The position numbers were made by a program, and so were the translations under genes. This document shows positions 1 to 10,885 of a stretch of DNA of 64,000 bases, piece by piece. Position 1 is the stretch's first letter. Each line of letters opens with the position of its first letter. The stretch comes from an uncultured Cycloclasticus sp. (GTDB lineage: Bacteria; Pseudomonadota; Gammaproteobacteria; Methylococcales; Cycloclasticaceae), in assembly GCA_913057515.1 (NCBI GenBank), contig CAJXOJ010000001.1, positions 1 to 64,000 of the forward strand, in the 5' to 3' direction. The notes beneath the pieces are model-generated. The model was not told the DNA's origin and made no database searches. It saw only the letters and a list, made by a program, of their open reading frames with translations.

Positions 1-20
1 ATGATCAAACTCTTCAGTTT
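1..20 (-). rRNA. rrs: 16S rRNA, 5' end (partial, runs off the left edge)
   Basis: Read on the minus strand, the first 20 bases match the start of bacterial 16S rRNA (AAACTGAAGAGTTTGATCAT), differing from E. coli at one base. The rest of the gene lies outside the window. The upstream boxA and two rrn-type promoters confirm the identity. Too little is present for any taxonomic use. Confidence 0.93.
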
Positions 21-170
21 ATATTTTTCGACCTCTTAAAAGGAGGTCTAGATCTGCTCAATATAGAATTAAACGTTTACTTCAATATTACTATTTCAGT
101 GTGTTCAACTTATATTGATTATTTTTTAATAACTTAAACAATCAGCACAAGTGCCCACACAAATTACTTG

Positions 171-190
171 ATAAATTTTTAAAGAGCTGA
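171..190 (-). promoter_or_regulatory. rrn leader boxA antitermination site
   Basis: The minus strand reads GCTCTTTAAAAAT, a near match to the rRNA antiterminator boxA, recognised by NusB/NusE in known systems. It is followed by GTGTGGGCACTTGTG, as in enterobacterial 16S leaders, where this segment takes part in the RNase III processing stem. It lies about 160 nt upstream of the 16S 5' end. Confidence 0.8.
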
Positions 191-217
191 TTCAATTTAC
201 ATCGAATCGGGCCGGCT

Positions 218-245
218 ATTATAATCATTTGCGATGTTTTTGCAA
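218..245 (-). promoter_or_regulatory. rrn promoter P2
   Basis: The minus strand shows TTGCAA, a 16-bp spacer and a perfect TATAAT, followed by a G+C-rich discriminator (GCCGGCCC). Upstream is A/T-rich DNA that could act as an UP element. This is the proximal of two tandem promoters, as in E. coli rrn operons. Confidence 0.75.
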
Positions 246-347
246 ATTTATTATTAACTTTTTTTGTTAGTAATAATCTGATTATCGTTGCCTTTCTTCC
301 CGCTTTTTCAGCCTCAATCTCTGACTGCTTGGCTAGAAGAGAGGCGT

Positions 348-375
348 ATTATAGGGACCTTTCCTGACCGGTCAA
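348..375 (-). promoter_or_regulatory. rrn promoter P1
   Basis: The minus strand shows TTGACC, a 16-bp spacer and TATAAT, followed by a G+C-rich discriminator (ACGCC). The sub-consensus 16-bp spacing and GC-rich discriminator are typical of growth-rate and ppGpp-controlled rrn P1 promoters. Nothing further is recognised between it and the gene ending at 588. Confidence 0.75.
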
Positions 376-587
376 CTGTTATTTAACCTGTTTGTCATAT
401 TCTTTGCTAAGTGATTGTTATCATTCAAAGTTTAATTTTTGGCTTACGGTTGGCCTTACTCTCATCAAAACTGGTCTCTATTCAGCTATCTAATTTTCCT
501 TTATAAAGCCCTTATCTATCCCACCTTATTTAAATGATTACTTATACGTTATTGCAAACCAAATATGAAAAAGGCTGCTGGAAGTGT

Positions 588-872
588 CTATTCCTTTATC
601 CAGCCCTGCAGTGCTTCAATAATTCCTTCAGCTTGTGCAGCACTTGAGATATTAAACTTTGATTTCTGTTGATACTCACCATTTCGTTTTTGATACCGAC
701 GAATTGTATATTTATCGGGACCATATTCTTCTTTTGTGCGGTTCCAATCCTGGTGCTTGTATATCACGGTCGCCCATGCACCTTTTGAAAGAACTACTTT
801 ATCCAGCTCTTTTACGGTTTCAATACCACCATCGGTATAACTTACTGTCAACTCATCTACGGTTTCTGCCAT
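588..872 (-). CDS. conserved small protein of unknown function, possibly PC4-like
   Basis: This is a 94-residue protein with no signal peptide or membrane segment. It is rich in charged and aromatic residues (a KGAWATVIYKHQDW block near residues 30-45, then KYTIRRYQKRNGEYQ). It has the look of small conserved gammaproteobacterial proteins with a beta-rich fold like the ssDNA-binding PC4/p15 coactivator, but that resemblance is by eye and weak. A plausible ribosome site (AGGAAAG) precedes the ATG at 872. It lies between the rrn promoters and exonuclease I, in the same orientation as both. Function unknown. Confidence 0.7.
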   Translation of the reverse strand: MAETVDELTVSYTDGGIETVKELDKVVLSKGAWATVIYKHQDWNRTKEEYGPDKYTIRRYQKRNGEYQQKSKFNISSAAQAEGIIEALQGWIKE

Positions 873-940
873 GTTCTTTCCTAATTTAAAGTTTTAATTA
901 CTAAAAAATCTGTCGCATTCTATCAATAACGTTAGCATTA

Positions 941-2392
941 TTAACAGCCCTGCTCGTTTAAACTTTCAGCGATTTGCTCACCATAATTAACCAGATCTTC
1001 CAATAACGTTTGCTGCTTCTCACTCCAAGCTTCTTCAGCAATCAGCTCATCTAAACGGTCAAAATAGCTCATTAACGTGAGTCGACCATCGTTATTTTCT
1101 TTAGTCAGGTACTCATACCGGTAATTCTGCCTTCTTTTTTTCTCGGCTTCTGTTAGTGTTTCAGGGTAATTTCTTGCTCTATAACGAAACAGCATTTCAG
1201 TTAATCGCTCATCTTCAAAGGGTAAATCTAGACCAGACAATTCTTCTTTAGCACATGTTCGTATCTGCTCCATGTTTCTTGCGTCTAACTGACTAAAAAA
1301 ACCACCGCCATATAGCATTAGGTCAGGATCGTTTGAGGCTTCAAACTCATTGATTGAAAAAACGTCAGAGATTTTATTGATTATGTTTGCCTGTAGAATT
1401 GCCTGACGGTTTATTTCACACTGAGACAAGTCAATATCCAGCTCATCTTTGACTGTATCGTTTAATGTATTTAGTGGTGCTAACATTGGTGACTTATTTA
1501 AATGTACGGCTTTGAGTGGAATTCGCTCCTCCCCCTCTTTCAAATCTGCTGTCGCTGTATACAGTCGCTTATATATTTCATGTGCCGTTACATTAATTAA
1601 ATCTGTAGTGTCTGCTGTTAAATCTACAACGATGATGGCGTTTTTATTAACAGGATGTTGAACTAGTGGGCACACAATCCCAAGACACTTCTGGCTAGTA
1701 GGGTACTTACTTGAGATATGTAATATTGTTGTATGATTAACAACATCCAACAGTTCGGATGCCTTTTTCTTATTCCGTAACGCATACCCCCAATCAAATA
1801 GCTTAGGTTGCTTCTGCTTAATCAGCTTTGCTAACGCAATAGTTGCATAAACATCTGATAACGCATCGTGTGCAGATTCATGGGAAATCCCATTTGCCTT
1901 TGTAAGCTCTTCAAGTTTAAAAGTAGGTAGATTGCCTTCTCGAACTGGCCAGTTAATTCCTTCTGGCCTTAAGGCATAAGTCATTCGGACAACATCAATT
2001 AAGTCCCAACGAGAATTACCCGACTTCCATTCACGCGCATACGGGTCGAAAAAGTTTCTATATAATAAATGACGCGTAAATTCATCGTCAAAGCGGATGC
2101 TGTTATAACCAACAACACATGTTTGCGGTGTACTAAATTGCTGATGAATCCTGTTAATGAACTCGGGTTCTAGTAATCCCTTTTCGTTTGCAAGTTGCGG
2201 AGAAATACCGGTGACTAAACAGGCTTCTGGATGAGGTAATACATCATCATGCAATTTGCAGTAGAAAACGTCTGGTTCCGCTATTAGATTAAAGTCTAAG
2301 TCTGTACGTATACCCGCAAATTGGACAACACGGTCTCTAGACGGGTCTATTCCCGTCGTTTCATAATCGTACCAATAGTATGTTTCAGGCAA
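941..2392 (-). CDS. sbcB: exodeoxyribonuclease I
   Basis: Exonuclease I (about 483 aa; E. coli 475) degrades single-stranded DNA 3' to 5' and acts in recombination and mismatch repair. The N-terminal DEDD exonuclease motif is visible (WYDYETTGIDP), followed by ExoII (GYNSIRFDDEF) and ExoIII (HDALSDVYAT). The C-terminal ExoI-specific region, with FRYRARNYPETL, is intact. The start appears to be TTG at 2392, only 3 nt after the stop of the CBS-domain gene, because the catalytic motif begins within ten residues. It is probably translated with the CBS gene as the last member of that transcript. Confidence 0.95.
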   Translation of the reverse strand: MPETYYWYDYETTGIDPSRDRVVQFAGIRTDLDFNLIAEPDVFYCKLHDDVLPHPEACLVTGISPQLANEKGLLEPEFINRIHQQFSTPQTCVVGYNSIRFDDEFTRHLLYRNFFDPYAREWKSGNSRWDLIDVVRMTYALRPEGINWPVREGNLPTFKLEELTKANGISHESAHDALSDVYATIALAKLIKQKQPKLFDWGYALRNKKKASELLDVVNHTTILHISSKYPTSQKCLGIVCPLVQHPVNKNAIIVVDLTADTTDLINVTAHEIYKRLYTATADLKEGEERIPLKAVHLNKSPMLAPLNTLNDTVKDELDIDLSQCEINRQAILQANIINKISDVFSINEFEASNDPDLMLYGGGFFSQLDARNMEQIRTCAKEELSGLDLPFEDERLTEMLFRYRARNYPETLTEAEKKRRQNYRYEYLTKENNDGRLTLMSYFDRLDELIAEEAWSEKQQTLLEDLVNYGEQIAESLNEQGC

Positions 2393-2395
2393 AAC

Positions 2396-2797
2396 TTACC
2401 AGAGTATATCTAAGGCCCTAAGAACATCGCTTCGGCTAATTTGCCCAACTAGAGAACCGTCTTCATTAAGTACAGGGAAGCGTTTGTAAGTAGAGTCTAA
2501 AAACTTTTCCGCAAGATCAACAACGCTAGCACTGTCCTCGACAGTTTCTACATCTGACGTCATATATTCTGAAACAGCACCGCCCACCCAATCTTCATAA
2601 TAGCTAGATTGAAGCGCTACTTTAAGGCAATCTTTTTCAGACAACATGCCGACCAAACATCCTTGACCATCAATAACGGGGGCACCTGAAATTTTGTGCG
2701 TATTTAGAAACTGAATCGCTTCAGAAATAGGCGTTTCTGGCGTAAATGTAGATAAATTTGTTGCCATGTAATCTTTAATTAATACGGACTTAAGCAT
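2396..2797 (-). CDS. CBS-domain pair protein
   Basis: This 133-residue protein consists almost entirely of two CBS motifs (about residues 8-63 and 77-132). Typical CBS signatures are present: GAPVIDGQGCLVGMLSEKD in the first repeat and RFPVLNEDGSLVGQISRSDVLRAL in the second. Such stand-alone Bateman modules usually bind adenine nucleotides and regulate a partner; the partner is not evident here. It is immediately upstream of sbcB and downstream of nqrM, all on the minus strand, so it may be read from the nqr transcript or from its own promoter. Confidence 0.85.
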   Translation of the reverse strand: MLKSVLIKDYMATNLSTFTPETPISEAIQFLNTHKISGAPVIDGQGCLVGMLSEKDCLKVALQSSYYEDWVGGAVSEYMTSDVETVEDSASVVDLAEKFLDSTYKRFPVLNEDGSLVGQISRSDVLRALDILW

Positions 2798-2842
2798 ACA
2801 TTCCTCTGTAACGTTAAATAACCTTTAAATATAAAGCAGCTA

Positions 2843-3019
2843 CTATGCAGCCTTTTTTTCACACTTTTTATTGCATAACAAGCAATCGCCTTCTAAGCCA
2901 TCAACACTGTTTAAGCCACCACAACTGCCTTTTATTTTTCTATTACCGAATATTACACCCACCGCCATAACAACAACAAACAATAGAAAAAATAAGAAAG
3001 TAATAAGAAAAGTATTCAT
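2843..3019 (-). CDS. nqrM: Na+-NQR maturation protein NqrM
   Basis: This 58-residue protein has one N-terminal membrane helix (about residues 4-24) followed by a short cysteine-rich tail: CGGLN with Cys33, then Cys46, Cys49 and Cys53. That is the layout of NqrM (DUF539), which is required for insertion of iron into the NqrD/NqrE centre. Its ATG overlaps the apbE stop (ATGA), indicating translational coupling. Position after apbE at the end of an nqr operon is the standard context. It is easily missed because it is so short. Confidence 0.9.
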   Translation of the reverse strand: MNTFLITFLFFLLFVVVMAVGVIFGNRKIKGSCGGLNSVDGLEGDCLLCNKKCEKKAA

Positions 3020-4065
3020 GACTCATAGTCCTCAATCAAATTTTTAAACGCTGGCGTCATCAGCTCATTGAAACCATCTCTCTGTTTAACCAAAAAGAAA
3101 ACAGGCAGCTCGCGTTTCATAGCTAAATCGTACCCCTTTTTTTCACCTAACACCATAAAAGCAGTTGCTAAAGCATCAGCGGTTGCCGCACTTTCGTTCA
3201 ACACGGTCACAGATGCTAGATTATGCCGTACTGGCTTGCCTGTTTTGGGGTTAATGGTATGTGAAAACCGAACCCCATCTTTTAAGAAAAAATTGCGGTA
3301 ATCACCAGACGTTGCCATCGCTATATCTGTTATATGAATAATTTTATGAATAGCTCTAGTCGATGATTCCGGCTTTTCTATTGCAATACGCCATCTTGTG
3401 CCTTTGGGATTGTGCCCATTGACCCGCATTTCTCCACCAATTTCAACCATATAGTTACTGTAACCTTTTGATTCTATAAAATCAGCGAGTTGGTCAACCC
3501 CATAACCCTTAGCAATAGAAGAGAAGTCAACATAAACCTCTGGCTTTAACTTCCTAACAAGACCATTGTCAGCATCTATTGAGATGCTATCAAACCCAAC
3601 ATTGCTCAACGCCTGCTCAATAAGCTCATTACTCGGTATATCATCTTCTTTAAAGCTGGGGCCGAACCCCCAGAGATTTACCAACGGACCAACTGTTATA
3701 TCGTAAGCCCCGCCGGTTAATAAGTTAATGCGTTGGGCCTCCTCTAACAACTCAACGAACTCCGGTGTCTTAGATTGCCCTTCTATTCCCTTGTAAAGAT
3801 TTAACGTTGATACTTCAGAAGAATCTATATACGTAGAAAATGACGCATTGACCTCCAATAGTAACTCGTCAATCTCAGATTGACTTAGTGCACTGGGTGG
3901 CTGTTTATCGCCTTTAACAACGGTGATGTGATATGTCGTTCCCATCGTTTGCCCATTAAAAGCAAATGAGGCGGGGCCTTGCTCACAACTTACTAAGCCA
4001 ATTAGTAATATAAAAAAACCCGTTAAAAACAGGATGTTTTTAACGGGTCGGTTAACACTATTCAA
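3016..4065 (-). CDS. apbE: FAD:protein FMN transferase ApbE
   Basis: ApbE attaches FMN covalently to threonines of NqrB and NqrC. The 349-residue protein begins with a lipoprotein signal peptide (residues 1-27, lipobox LVSC), so it should sit on the periplasmic face. Family motifs follow: GQTMGTTYHIT (about 38-48), DFSSIAKGYGVD, VEIGGEMRVNG and the C-terminal HTINPKTGKPV and ATADALATAFMV segments. The start appears to be TTG directly abutting the nqrF stop, preceded by GGTGG; no other start would retain the signal peptide. A terminator-like hairpin lies within codons 7-18 (see separate entry). Confidence 0.93.
   Translation of the reverse strand: MNSVNRPVKNILFLTGFFILLIGLVSCEQGPASFAFNGQTMGTTYHITVVKGDKQPPSALSQSEIDELLLEVNASFSTYIDSSEVSTLNLYKGIEGQSKTPEFVELLEEAQRINLLTGGAYDITVGPLVNLWGFGPSFKEDDIPSNELIEQALSNVGFDSISIDADNGLVRKLKPEVYVDFSSIAKGYGVDQLADFIESKGYSNYMVEIGGEMRVNGHNPKGTRWRIAIEKPESSTRAIHKIIHITDIAMATSGDYRNFFLKDGVRFSHTINPKTGKPVRHNLASVTVLNESAATADALATAFMVLGEKKGYDLAMKRELPVFFLVKQRDGFNELMTPAFKNLIEDYES
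4012..4047 (-). terminator. intrinsic terminator-like hairpin inside the 5' end of apbE
   Basis: On the minus strand a perfect 12-bp stem (CCCGTTAAAAAC / GTTTTTAACGGG) with a 5-nt loop is followed at once by seven T residues. It starts 19 nt downstream of the nqrF stop codon and lies wholly within the apbE signal-peptide codons. It has the form of a Rho-independent terminator, so it could end part of the nqrA-F transcripts and lower apbE-nqrM expression. Whether it works while ribosomes translate apbE is unknown. Confidence 0.6.
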
Positions 4066-5289
4066 TTATCCACCAAAGTCATCAAGCATAATATTTTCAT
4101 CTTCAACACCTAGGTCTTGAAGCATTTTAATCACCGCCGCGTTCATCATTGGAGGTCCACACATATAGAACTCACAATCTTCAGGCGCCGGGTGGTTTTT
4201 CAAGTATTCCTCCAGTAGAACTTCATGGATAAAGCCCGTTAAACCATCCCAATTATCTTCTGGTTGCGGATCAGACAAGGCTACATGCCATTCAAAGTTA
4301 TCATTTTCTTTAGCGAGCATATCGAAATCTTCCACATAGAACATTTCTTTTAAGCTTCGTGAACCATACCAAAATGACATTTTTCGGTCTGTTTTAAGTC
4401 GGCGTAGCTGATCAAATATATGTGACCGCATCGGCGCCATTCCTGCACCACCACCAATAAACACCATCTCAGCCTTGGTTTCCTTGGCAAAGAACTCTCC
4501 ATACGGGCCAGAAATAGTTACCTCATCACCGGGTTTTAAATTGAAGATATATGAAGACATTTTACCAGGAGGGATTGTATCTGGACCACGTGGCGGAGGT
4601 GATGCAATCCGCACGTTTAACATGATAATCCCTTCTTCTTCTGGGTAGCTTGCCATTGAGTATGCTCTTAAAACATCTTCCTCAACAACAGACTTATAAC
4701 GCCAAATATTAAAGTGGTCCCAATCAGCACGATACTCTTCTTCAACATCAAAGTCTTTGTAATCTACAACGTGTGGTGGGCACTCTATTTGAATATAACC
4801 ACCTGCACGGAAACCAACATCCTCTCCTTCTGGCAATTCAAGTACTAATTCTTTAATGAATGTCGCAACATTATGATTTGACTTGACTTTACATTGCCAT
4901 TTTTTAACACCGAATACCTCTTCAGGTACGGTGATTTTCATGTCATTTTTAACCGTAAGCTGACAAGATAATCTTTCACCCTCGCGCTGCTGGCCTTTAT
5001 TAATATGCGCACCTTCTGTAGGCAGCATTGAGCCACCACCTTCTTGCACACGCACCTTACACTGACCACAGGTTCCACCGCCACCACAAGCTGAGGGGAC
5101 AAACAGGTGAGCATCTGCTAGCGCACCTAGTAATTTACTCCCTACGGGCGCCTCTACTTCTTTTTCACCATTAATAAGTATCTTTACATTACCATGAGCA
5201 ACGAGTTTTGATTTCGCCGCTAAAATAACAACAACAAGTATTAATACAATTGCTGTAAAAAACGTTATACCTAAACCAATTTCTAACAT
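4066..5289 (-). CDS. nqrF: Na+-translocating NADH:quinone reductase subunit F
   Basis: NqrF is the NADH-oxidising entry subunit, carrying a [2Fe-2S] centre and FAD. The 407-residue protein has an N-terminal membrane helix (about 5-25), a plant-type ferredoxin domain with Cys68, Cys74, Cys77 and Cys109, and a C-terminal ferredoxin-NADP-reductase-like module. The FAD motif RAYSMASYP, the NAD loop [14 protein letters not shown] and the C-terminal [13 protein letters not shown] are all visible, followed by the terminal MLDDFGG. It matches the V. cholerae protein in length and cysteine spacing. It is the sixth gene of the nqrABCDEF operon. Confidence 0.97.
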   Translation of the reverse strand: MLEIGLGITFFTAIVLILVVVILAAKSKLVAHGNVKILINGEKEVEAPVGSKLLGALADAHLFVPSACGGGGTCGQCKVRVQEGGGSMLPTEGAHINKGQQREGERLSCQLTVKNDMKITVPEEVFGVKKWQCKVKSNHNVATFIKELVLELPEGEDVGFRAGGYIQIECPPHVVDYKDFDVEEEYRADWDHFNIWRYKSVVEEDVLRAYSMASYPEEEGIIMLNVRIASPPPRGPDTIPPGKMSSYIFNLKPGDEVTISGPYGEFFAKETKAEMVFIGGGAGMAPMRSHIFDQLRRLKTDRKMSFWYGSRSLKEMFYVEDFDMLAKENDNFEWHVALSDPQPEDNWDGLTGFIHEVLLEEYLKNHPAPEDCEFYMCGPPMMNAAVIKMLQDLGVEDENIMLDDFGG

Positions 5290-5302
5290 ACTGAGTTCCT
5301 AA

Positions 5303-5911
5303 TTACAGTTGAATACCAGAGAAGGCCATAAAACCCATCGCCATTAAGCCTGCCGTGATAAAGGTAATCCCTAACCCACGTAAACCATCTGGTACATCTG
5401 AATATTTAAGTTTTTCTCTTATCCCGGCTATAGCTGTAATTGCTAACGCCCAACCCAAGCCACTACCAAGGCCAAACACGACACTCTCACTTAAGTTATA
5501 GTCGCGCTCTACCATGAACAATGAACCACCAAGTATTGCGCAGTTCACTGTAATTAAGGGCAAGAACACACCTAATGCGTTATAAAGCGCTGGCGTAAAC
5601 TTATCCATAGCCATTTCTAGAATTTGCACAACTGCTGCAATTACGCCGATGTAAACAATCAACCCTAAAAAGTTAAGGTCTACCTCTGGTAGCCCCATCC
5701 AAGCTAGCGCACCCTCCTTAAGTAAGCCTTGATACAAGATGTTATTTAATGGCATTGTTAATGTTTGCACTAATATAACGGCAATACCTAAACCCAACGC
5801 TGTTGAAACTTTCTTCGAAACGGCCAAGAACGTACACATACCCAAAAAGAAAGATAGCGCTAGGTTCTCAACAAAAACCGCTTTAACAAATAAACTGATA
5901 TATGCTTCCAT
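5303..5911 (-). CDS. nqrE: Na+-translocating NADH:quinone reductase subunit E
   Basis: NqrE is a six-helix integral membrane subunit (202 aa) that pairs with NqrD as an inverted-topology homologue; in known structures the two share an intramembrane iron centre through cysteines. Conserved elements include [11 protein letters not shown] near the N terminus (Cys26) and [13 protein letters not shown] (Cys120). The gene overlaps nqrD by one base. Intact length and no missing motif. Confidence 0.96.
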   Translation of the reverse strand: MEAYISLFVKAVFVENLALSFFLGMCTFLAVSKKVSTALGLGIAVILVQTLTMPLNNILYQGLLKEGALAWMGLPEVDLNFLGLIVYIGVIAAVVQILEMAMDKFTPALYNALGVFLPLITVNCAILGGSLFMVERDYNLSESVVFGLGSGLGWALAITAIAGIREKLKYSDVPDGLRGLGITFITAGLMAMGFMAFSGIQL

Positions 5912-6573
5912 TATGCGACCTCCGTACCATTAACTTCTTTAATCTTAAACTCTGCCGATTCCACCTGCGCAGGTCTCCATGTACGCACACCCCAAATCAT
6001 CAAGCCAATGATAAAGAACGCACTAGGAGGCAATAACATTAAACCATTTGGTACGTACCAACCACCGTCATTTACTGTCGATAAAATCTCTACACCAAAC
6101 AATTTCCCCGAGCCAAACAACTCTCTAAAGGTACCAACACACATTAGAACTATTGAGTAGCCAAGCCCATTGCCTATCCCATCTAGAAAGCTAAGTCCTG
6201 GTGGGTTTTTCATCGCAAAGGCTTCTGCACGCCCCATCACAATACAATTGGTAATAATCAAGCCAACAAATACTGATAGCTGTTTACTCAAGTCATATAC
6301 ATAAGCTTTCAGTACTTGATCAACCACAATAACCAAAGAAGCAATAATTGTCATTTGAACAATAATACGAATAGCGCTAGGCACATGGTTTCGGATCATG
6401 CTGATGGATAAATTCGAAAACGCTGTTACTGATGTAAGCGCTAACGACATCACTAATGCAGTACCTAAATTTGTGGTTACAGCAAGGGCAGAACACACAC
6501 CCAATACTTGTAGACCAATTGGATTATTATCAACTAACGGATCTAATATAATATTTTTAGTTTCTTTATCCAT
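5911..6573 (-). CDS. nqrD: Na+-translocating NADH:quinone reductase subunit D
   Basis: NqrD is a 220-residue polytopic membrane subunit, homologous to NqrE and RnfA/E. Visible signatures are [18 protein letters not shown] near the N terminus (conserved Cys) and [18 protein letters not shown] in the middle (second Cys), the pair expected to bind the intramembrane iron. The start lies 2 nt after the nqrC stop and its own end overlaps nqrE by one base, so it is translationally linked within the operon. Confidence 0.96.
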   Translation of the reverse strand: MDKETKNIILDPLVDNNPIGLQVLGVCSALAVTTNLGTALVMSLALTSVTAFSNLSISMIRNHVPSAIRIIVQMTIIASLVIVVDQVLKAYVYDLSKQLSVFVGLIITNCIVMGRAEAFAMKNPPGLSFLDGIGNGLGYSIVLMCVGTFRELFGSGKLFGVEILSTVNDGGWYVPNGLMLLPPSAFFIIGLMIWGVRTWRPAQVESAEFKIKEVNGTEVA

Positions 6574-6575
6574 TA

Positions 6576-7397
6576 CTACACTCCGCTTGCTTGAATTTTA
6601 TTCAAGTATTTTTGATAGCCTTCAGCACCCATCCAGTACTTCAGCATGTTACTCACACCTCGACTGGTCAAGGTTGCGCCTGCTAAACCATCTACTTGAA
6701 ACTCTTCACCTGAGATACCAGGAACGACCGAACCTTTAATAACATTAATGGCGACTTCACCATCAGATCCGTAAATCTTCTTACCGGCCCACATTTTCTT
6801 CCACTTCGGGTTATCAACCTCTCCACCTAAACCCGGTGTTTCTGCATGTTCGTAGTAACTTAAACCAACTATGGTTTGCCCATCATTCTCTACCGCAAGA
6901 AAACCATAAAGTGTTGACCAAAGACCATAGCCGTTTATCGGAAGAATTAGCTGCTTAATAATGTCTCCTTCTTTAACCTGATAAACAGGCATATATTTTG
7001 GGCGCATTCTGATACTTGCAAGGTCATCTGACTTATCTATTTTTAGATTCAGCCCGGGATCTTTAGCTGCTCGTCTTTCATCGTATGTTGACGGATCAAG
7101 TTCAGTTGTATATTCACCTGTCGCTAAATCAACTAACTTGATATCAATCTTAGAGAATGCTGCTTCAATATCATCACCTTCTTGATATAAGCCAGCCACT
7201 TGTAGAATGTTTTTCTTTTTATCCAGCTCTTTATTAAGTTGCTGCAGCGGTTTAAGAGCAACTGCGGAGATCGACACAAACACCGCACAAACTAGACACA
7301 CCAACGTCGCCATGATGAATGTCTTAACCGTGCTATCGTTTGATAACGCAAGGAAGTTTAATGCCCCTACTGGCTTTGCTTCATTTTCATTAGGCAT
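6576..7397 (-). CDS. nqrC: Na+-translocating NADH:quinone reductase subunit C
   Basis: NqrC carries covalent FMN on a periplasmic domain. The start is set at 7397 (MPNENEAK), which has GAAGGGAG just upstream and overlaps the nqrB end by 8 nt; an upstream in-frame ATG at 7445 would add 16 residues overlapping nqrB. The 273-residue protein has one membrane helix (about 27-49) and the FMN site [10 protein letters not shown], with Thr242 as the likely acceptor. The motif has Ala where many ApbE targets have Ser/Thr (DxxSGAT), probably a tolerated variant. Confidence 0.95.
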   Translation of the reverse strand: MPNENEAKPVGALNFLALSNDSTVKTFIMATLVCLVCAVFVSISAVALKPLQQLNKELDKKKNILQVAGLYQEGDDIEAAFSKIDIKLVDLATGEYTTELDPSTYDERRAAKDPGLNLKIDKSDDLASIRMRPKYMPVYQVKEGDIIKQLILPINGYGLWSTLYGFLAVENDGQTIVGLSYYEHAETPGLGGEVDNPKWKKMWAGKKIYGSDGEVAINVIKGSVVPGISGEEFQVDGLAGATLTSRGVSNMLKYWMGAEGYQKYLNKIQASGV

Positions 7398-8594
7398 TTC
7401 TTTTCTCCCTTCTTTTGATGTTTGACTGAACAACAAAATAATCAATCAATGGTGCAAACATATTTGCAAATAAAATCGCCAGCATCATCCCTTCTGGAAA
7501 CGCTGGATTTACTACACGAATCAACACCACCATTAAACCAATCAATAAACCGTATATCCATCTGCCTGTATTTGTCATTGCTGCACTAACAGGGTCTGTA
7601 GCCATATAAATAGCACCAAAAGCAAAACCACCTAGTACCGCATGCCAGTACCATGGTGTTGCAAACATCGGGTTGGTTTCACTACCAATAAAGTTAAATA
7701 GTGTACTGGTAACGATCATTCCTGCTAAAACCCCCAACATTATTCGATACGAGGCAATCCGGGTATACAGCAAGAAGGTCGCACCAATCAAGCAGGCAAG
7801 TGTTGATGTTTCACCGATTGAACCTTGAATGGTACCTAAAAATGCATCCATCCAAGTAATGCCTGATGCTGTCACCGCAGAGATACCGCCAGCCGCCGCC
7901 ATACCAAGAGCAGTAGCACCACTAAAACCATCCACAGCTGTCCAGATAGCATCGCCAGACATTTGCGCTGGGTAGGCAAAGAATAAAAATGCACGTGCTG
8001 TTAAAGCAGGGTTTAAGAAGTTCTTACCAGTTCCACCAAATACCTCTTTACCAATAACAACACCAAATGAAATACCGATAGCAACCTGCCAAAGTGGAAT
8101 CGTTGCGGGTACAGTCAACGAAAACAGCATTGATGTGACAAAAAAACCTTCATTCACTTCATGTCCACGCACAATAGCGAATAAAACCTCCCAGATACCG
8201 CCCACTAGAACCGTGACAACATAAATAGGCACATAGTACATCGCACCATGAACTATATTTGCTAACAGGCTGTCCGGATTGTAACCAACTAAATTTGTTA
8301 CAAGGCCACGCCAAGTGTCCAACGAGGTCATACTCAAATCGGCCATCGCCATGTTCGCCATATGCCCGGTGTTCCACATCGCCATCATTACACAAGGTAG
8401 CGCCGCTATGAACACATAGGTCATGATCCGTTTCAGGTCAATCGCATCTCTTACATGCGTGGTACCCGATGTGACCTCTTTAGGTGTATATAAAAATGTA
8501 TCAACCATTTCATAAATGGCGTAATACTTTTCATACGCCCCACCTTTTACGAAGTGTGGGTGTATTGAGTCTAAATAGTTCCTTAAACGAGACA

Positions 8595-8595
<1 letters not shown>
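7390..8595 (-). CDS. nqrB: Na+-translocating NADH:quinone reductase subunit B
   Basis: NqrB is the large membrane subunit (401 aa, about ten helices), homologous to RnfD. It carries covalent FMN, riboflavin and the quinone site in characterised complexes. The FMN-attachment motif SGAT is seen at about residues 225-228 (Thr228, within [11 protein letters not shown]). The conserved [18 protein letters not shown] segment is just upstream of it. The start overlaps the nqrA stop by one base; the end overlaps nqrC by 8 nt. Confidence 0.96.
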
Positions 8596-9938
<1,343 letters not shown>

Positions 9939-10072
9939 TTATTAGGCTTCTTTATTAATTTGTAAGTGTGTTTATTAAAACTGAACCTCTTATCATTCAT
10001 GCCTTTTGGCATCCATGATCATAGAGATCCTATTGTTTAGTAATCCTAGAAAATTACTTAAAAATTCTGCGA

Positions 10073-10101
10073 ATTCTATCCCATCGCACCGCAACATTCA
10101 A
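10073..10101 (-). promoter_or_regulatory. candidate sigma-70 promoter of the nqr operon
   Basis: The minus strand has TTGAAT, a 17-bp spacer and TAGAAT in the gap between the ABC permease and nqrA. It would give a 5' leader of about 125 nt. The leader contains a small ATGCC/GGCAT hairpin of unknown role. Picked by eye only. Confidence 0.4.
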
Positions 10102-10111
10102 TCTCACGGTA

Positions 10112-10885
10112 CTAATTCCTTATTCCAATTCCTTTAGACAGCAGTCGCAAACTAATTCCTAACAGAACAGTAATAAATATAACGATCACGGTAAAGCCAT
10201 ACTGTAAAGGAATATCCGATGCACCTAACACACTAAATCTAAACACATCAATCATATAAAGTACTGGATTAAGTAACGAGACATTTTGCCAAAATGCCGG
10301 CAGTAGATCAATCGAATAAAATACACCTCCCAAATAAATCAGTGGCGTCAAAACAAACGTTGGCACAATGGATATATCATCAAAACTTTTTGCATACGCA
10401 GCATTAATAAAACCAGCGGCAGAAAACAAAACACCCGTTAACAAAAACACAACAACCATCATCACTGGGTGTGCGATTTGCAAGTCTGTAAAAAATAATG
10501 AAACAACCGTTACTAAGACCCCAACAATAAGCCCCCTCAACACCCCACCAGAAATATAACCCATTAGAATTATCCACCCGGGCATGGGCGCCACTAACAT
10601 TTCTTCAATATTATGCTGAAATTTTGCACTATAAAACGATGAGACCACATTTGAATAAGCGTTGCTAATCACCGCCATTAGAATAAGCCCCGGGACAATA
10701 AAGTCCATATAGTCGTAACCATTCATTTGTCCAATTCTTGAACCGATCAACGTTCCAAAAATTAGAAAATACAGTGTCGTCGTAATCACAGAAGGTAACA
10801 AGGTCTGCACCCAAATTCGTAAAAAGCGCTTTACTTCTTTATTGGTAATTGTCTGCAAAGCAACCAAATATTCTGTTTTAAACAT
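10112..10885 (-). CDS. yadH: ABC-2 type exporter permease (YadH-like)
   Basis: This 257-residue integral membrane protein has about six helices and the ABC-2 permease layout. After an amphipathic N-terminal stretch (NKEVKRFLRIWVQTLLPSV) come GSRIGQMNGYDYMDFIVPGL and the cytoplasmic loop KFQHNIEEMLVAPMP, both typical of YadH. It overlaps the ATPase gene by 8 nt and forms one exporter with it. The YadGH exporter substrate is not established, so none is proposed here. Confidence 0.88.
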   Translation of the reverse strand: MFKTEYLVALQTITNKEVKRFLRIWVQTLLPSVITTTLYFLIFGTLIGSRIGQMNGYDYMDFIVPGLILMAVISNAYSNVVSSFYSAKFQHNIEEMLVAPMPGWIILMGYISGGVLRGLIVGVLVTVVSLFFTDLQIAHPVMMVVVFLLTGVLFSAAGFINAAYAKSFDDISIVPTFVLTPLIYLGGVFYSIDLLPAFWQNVSLLNPVLYMIDVFRFSVLGASDIPLQYGFTVIVIFITVLLGISLRLLSKGIGIRN

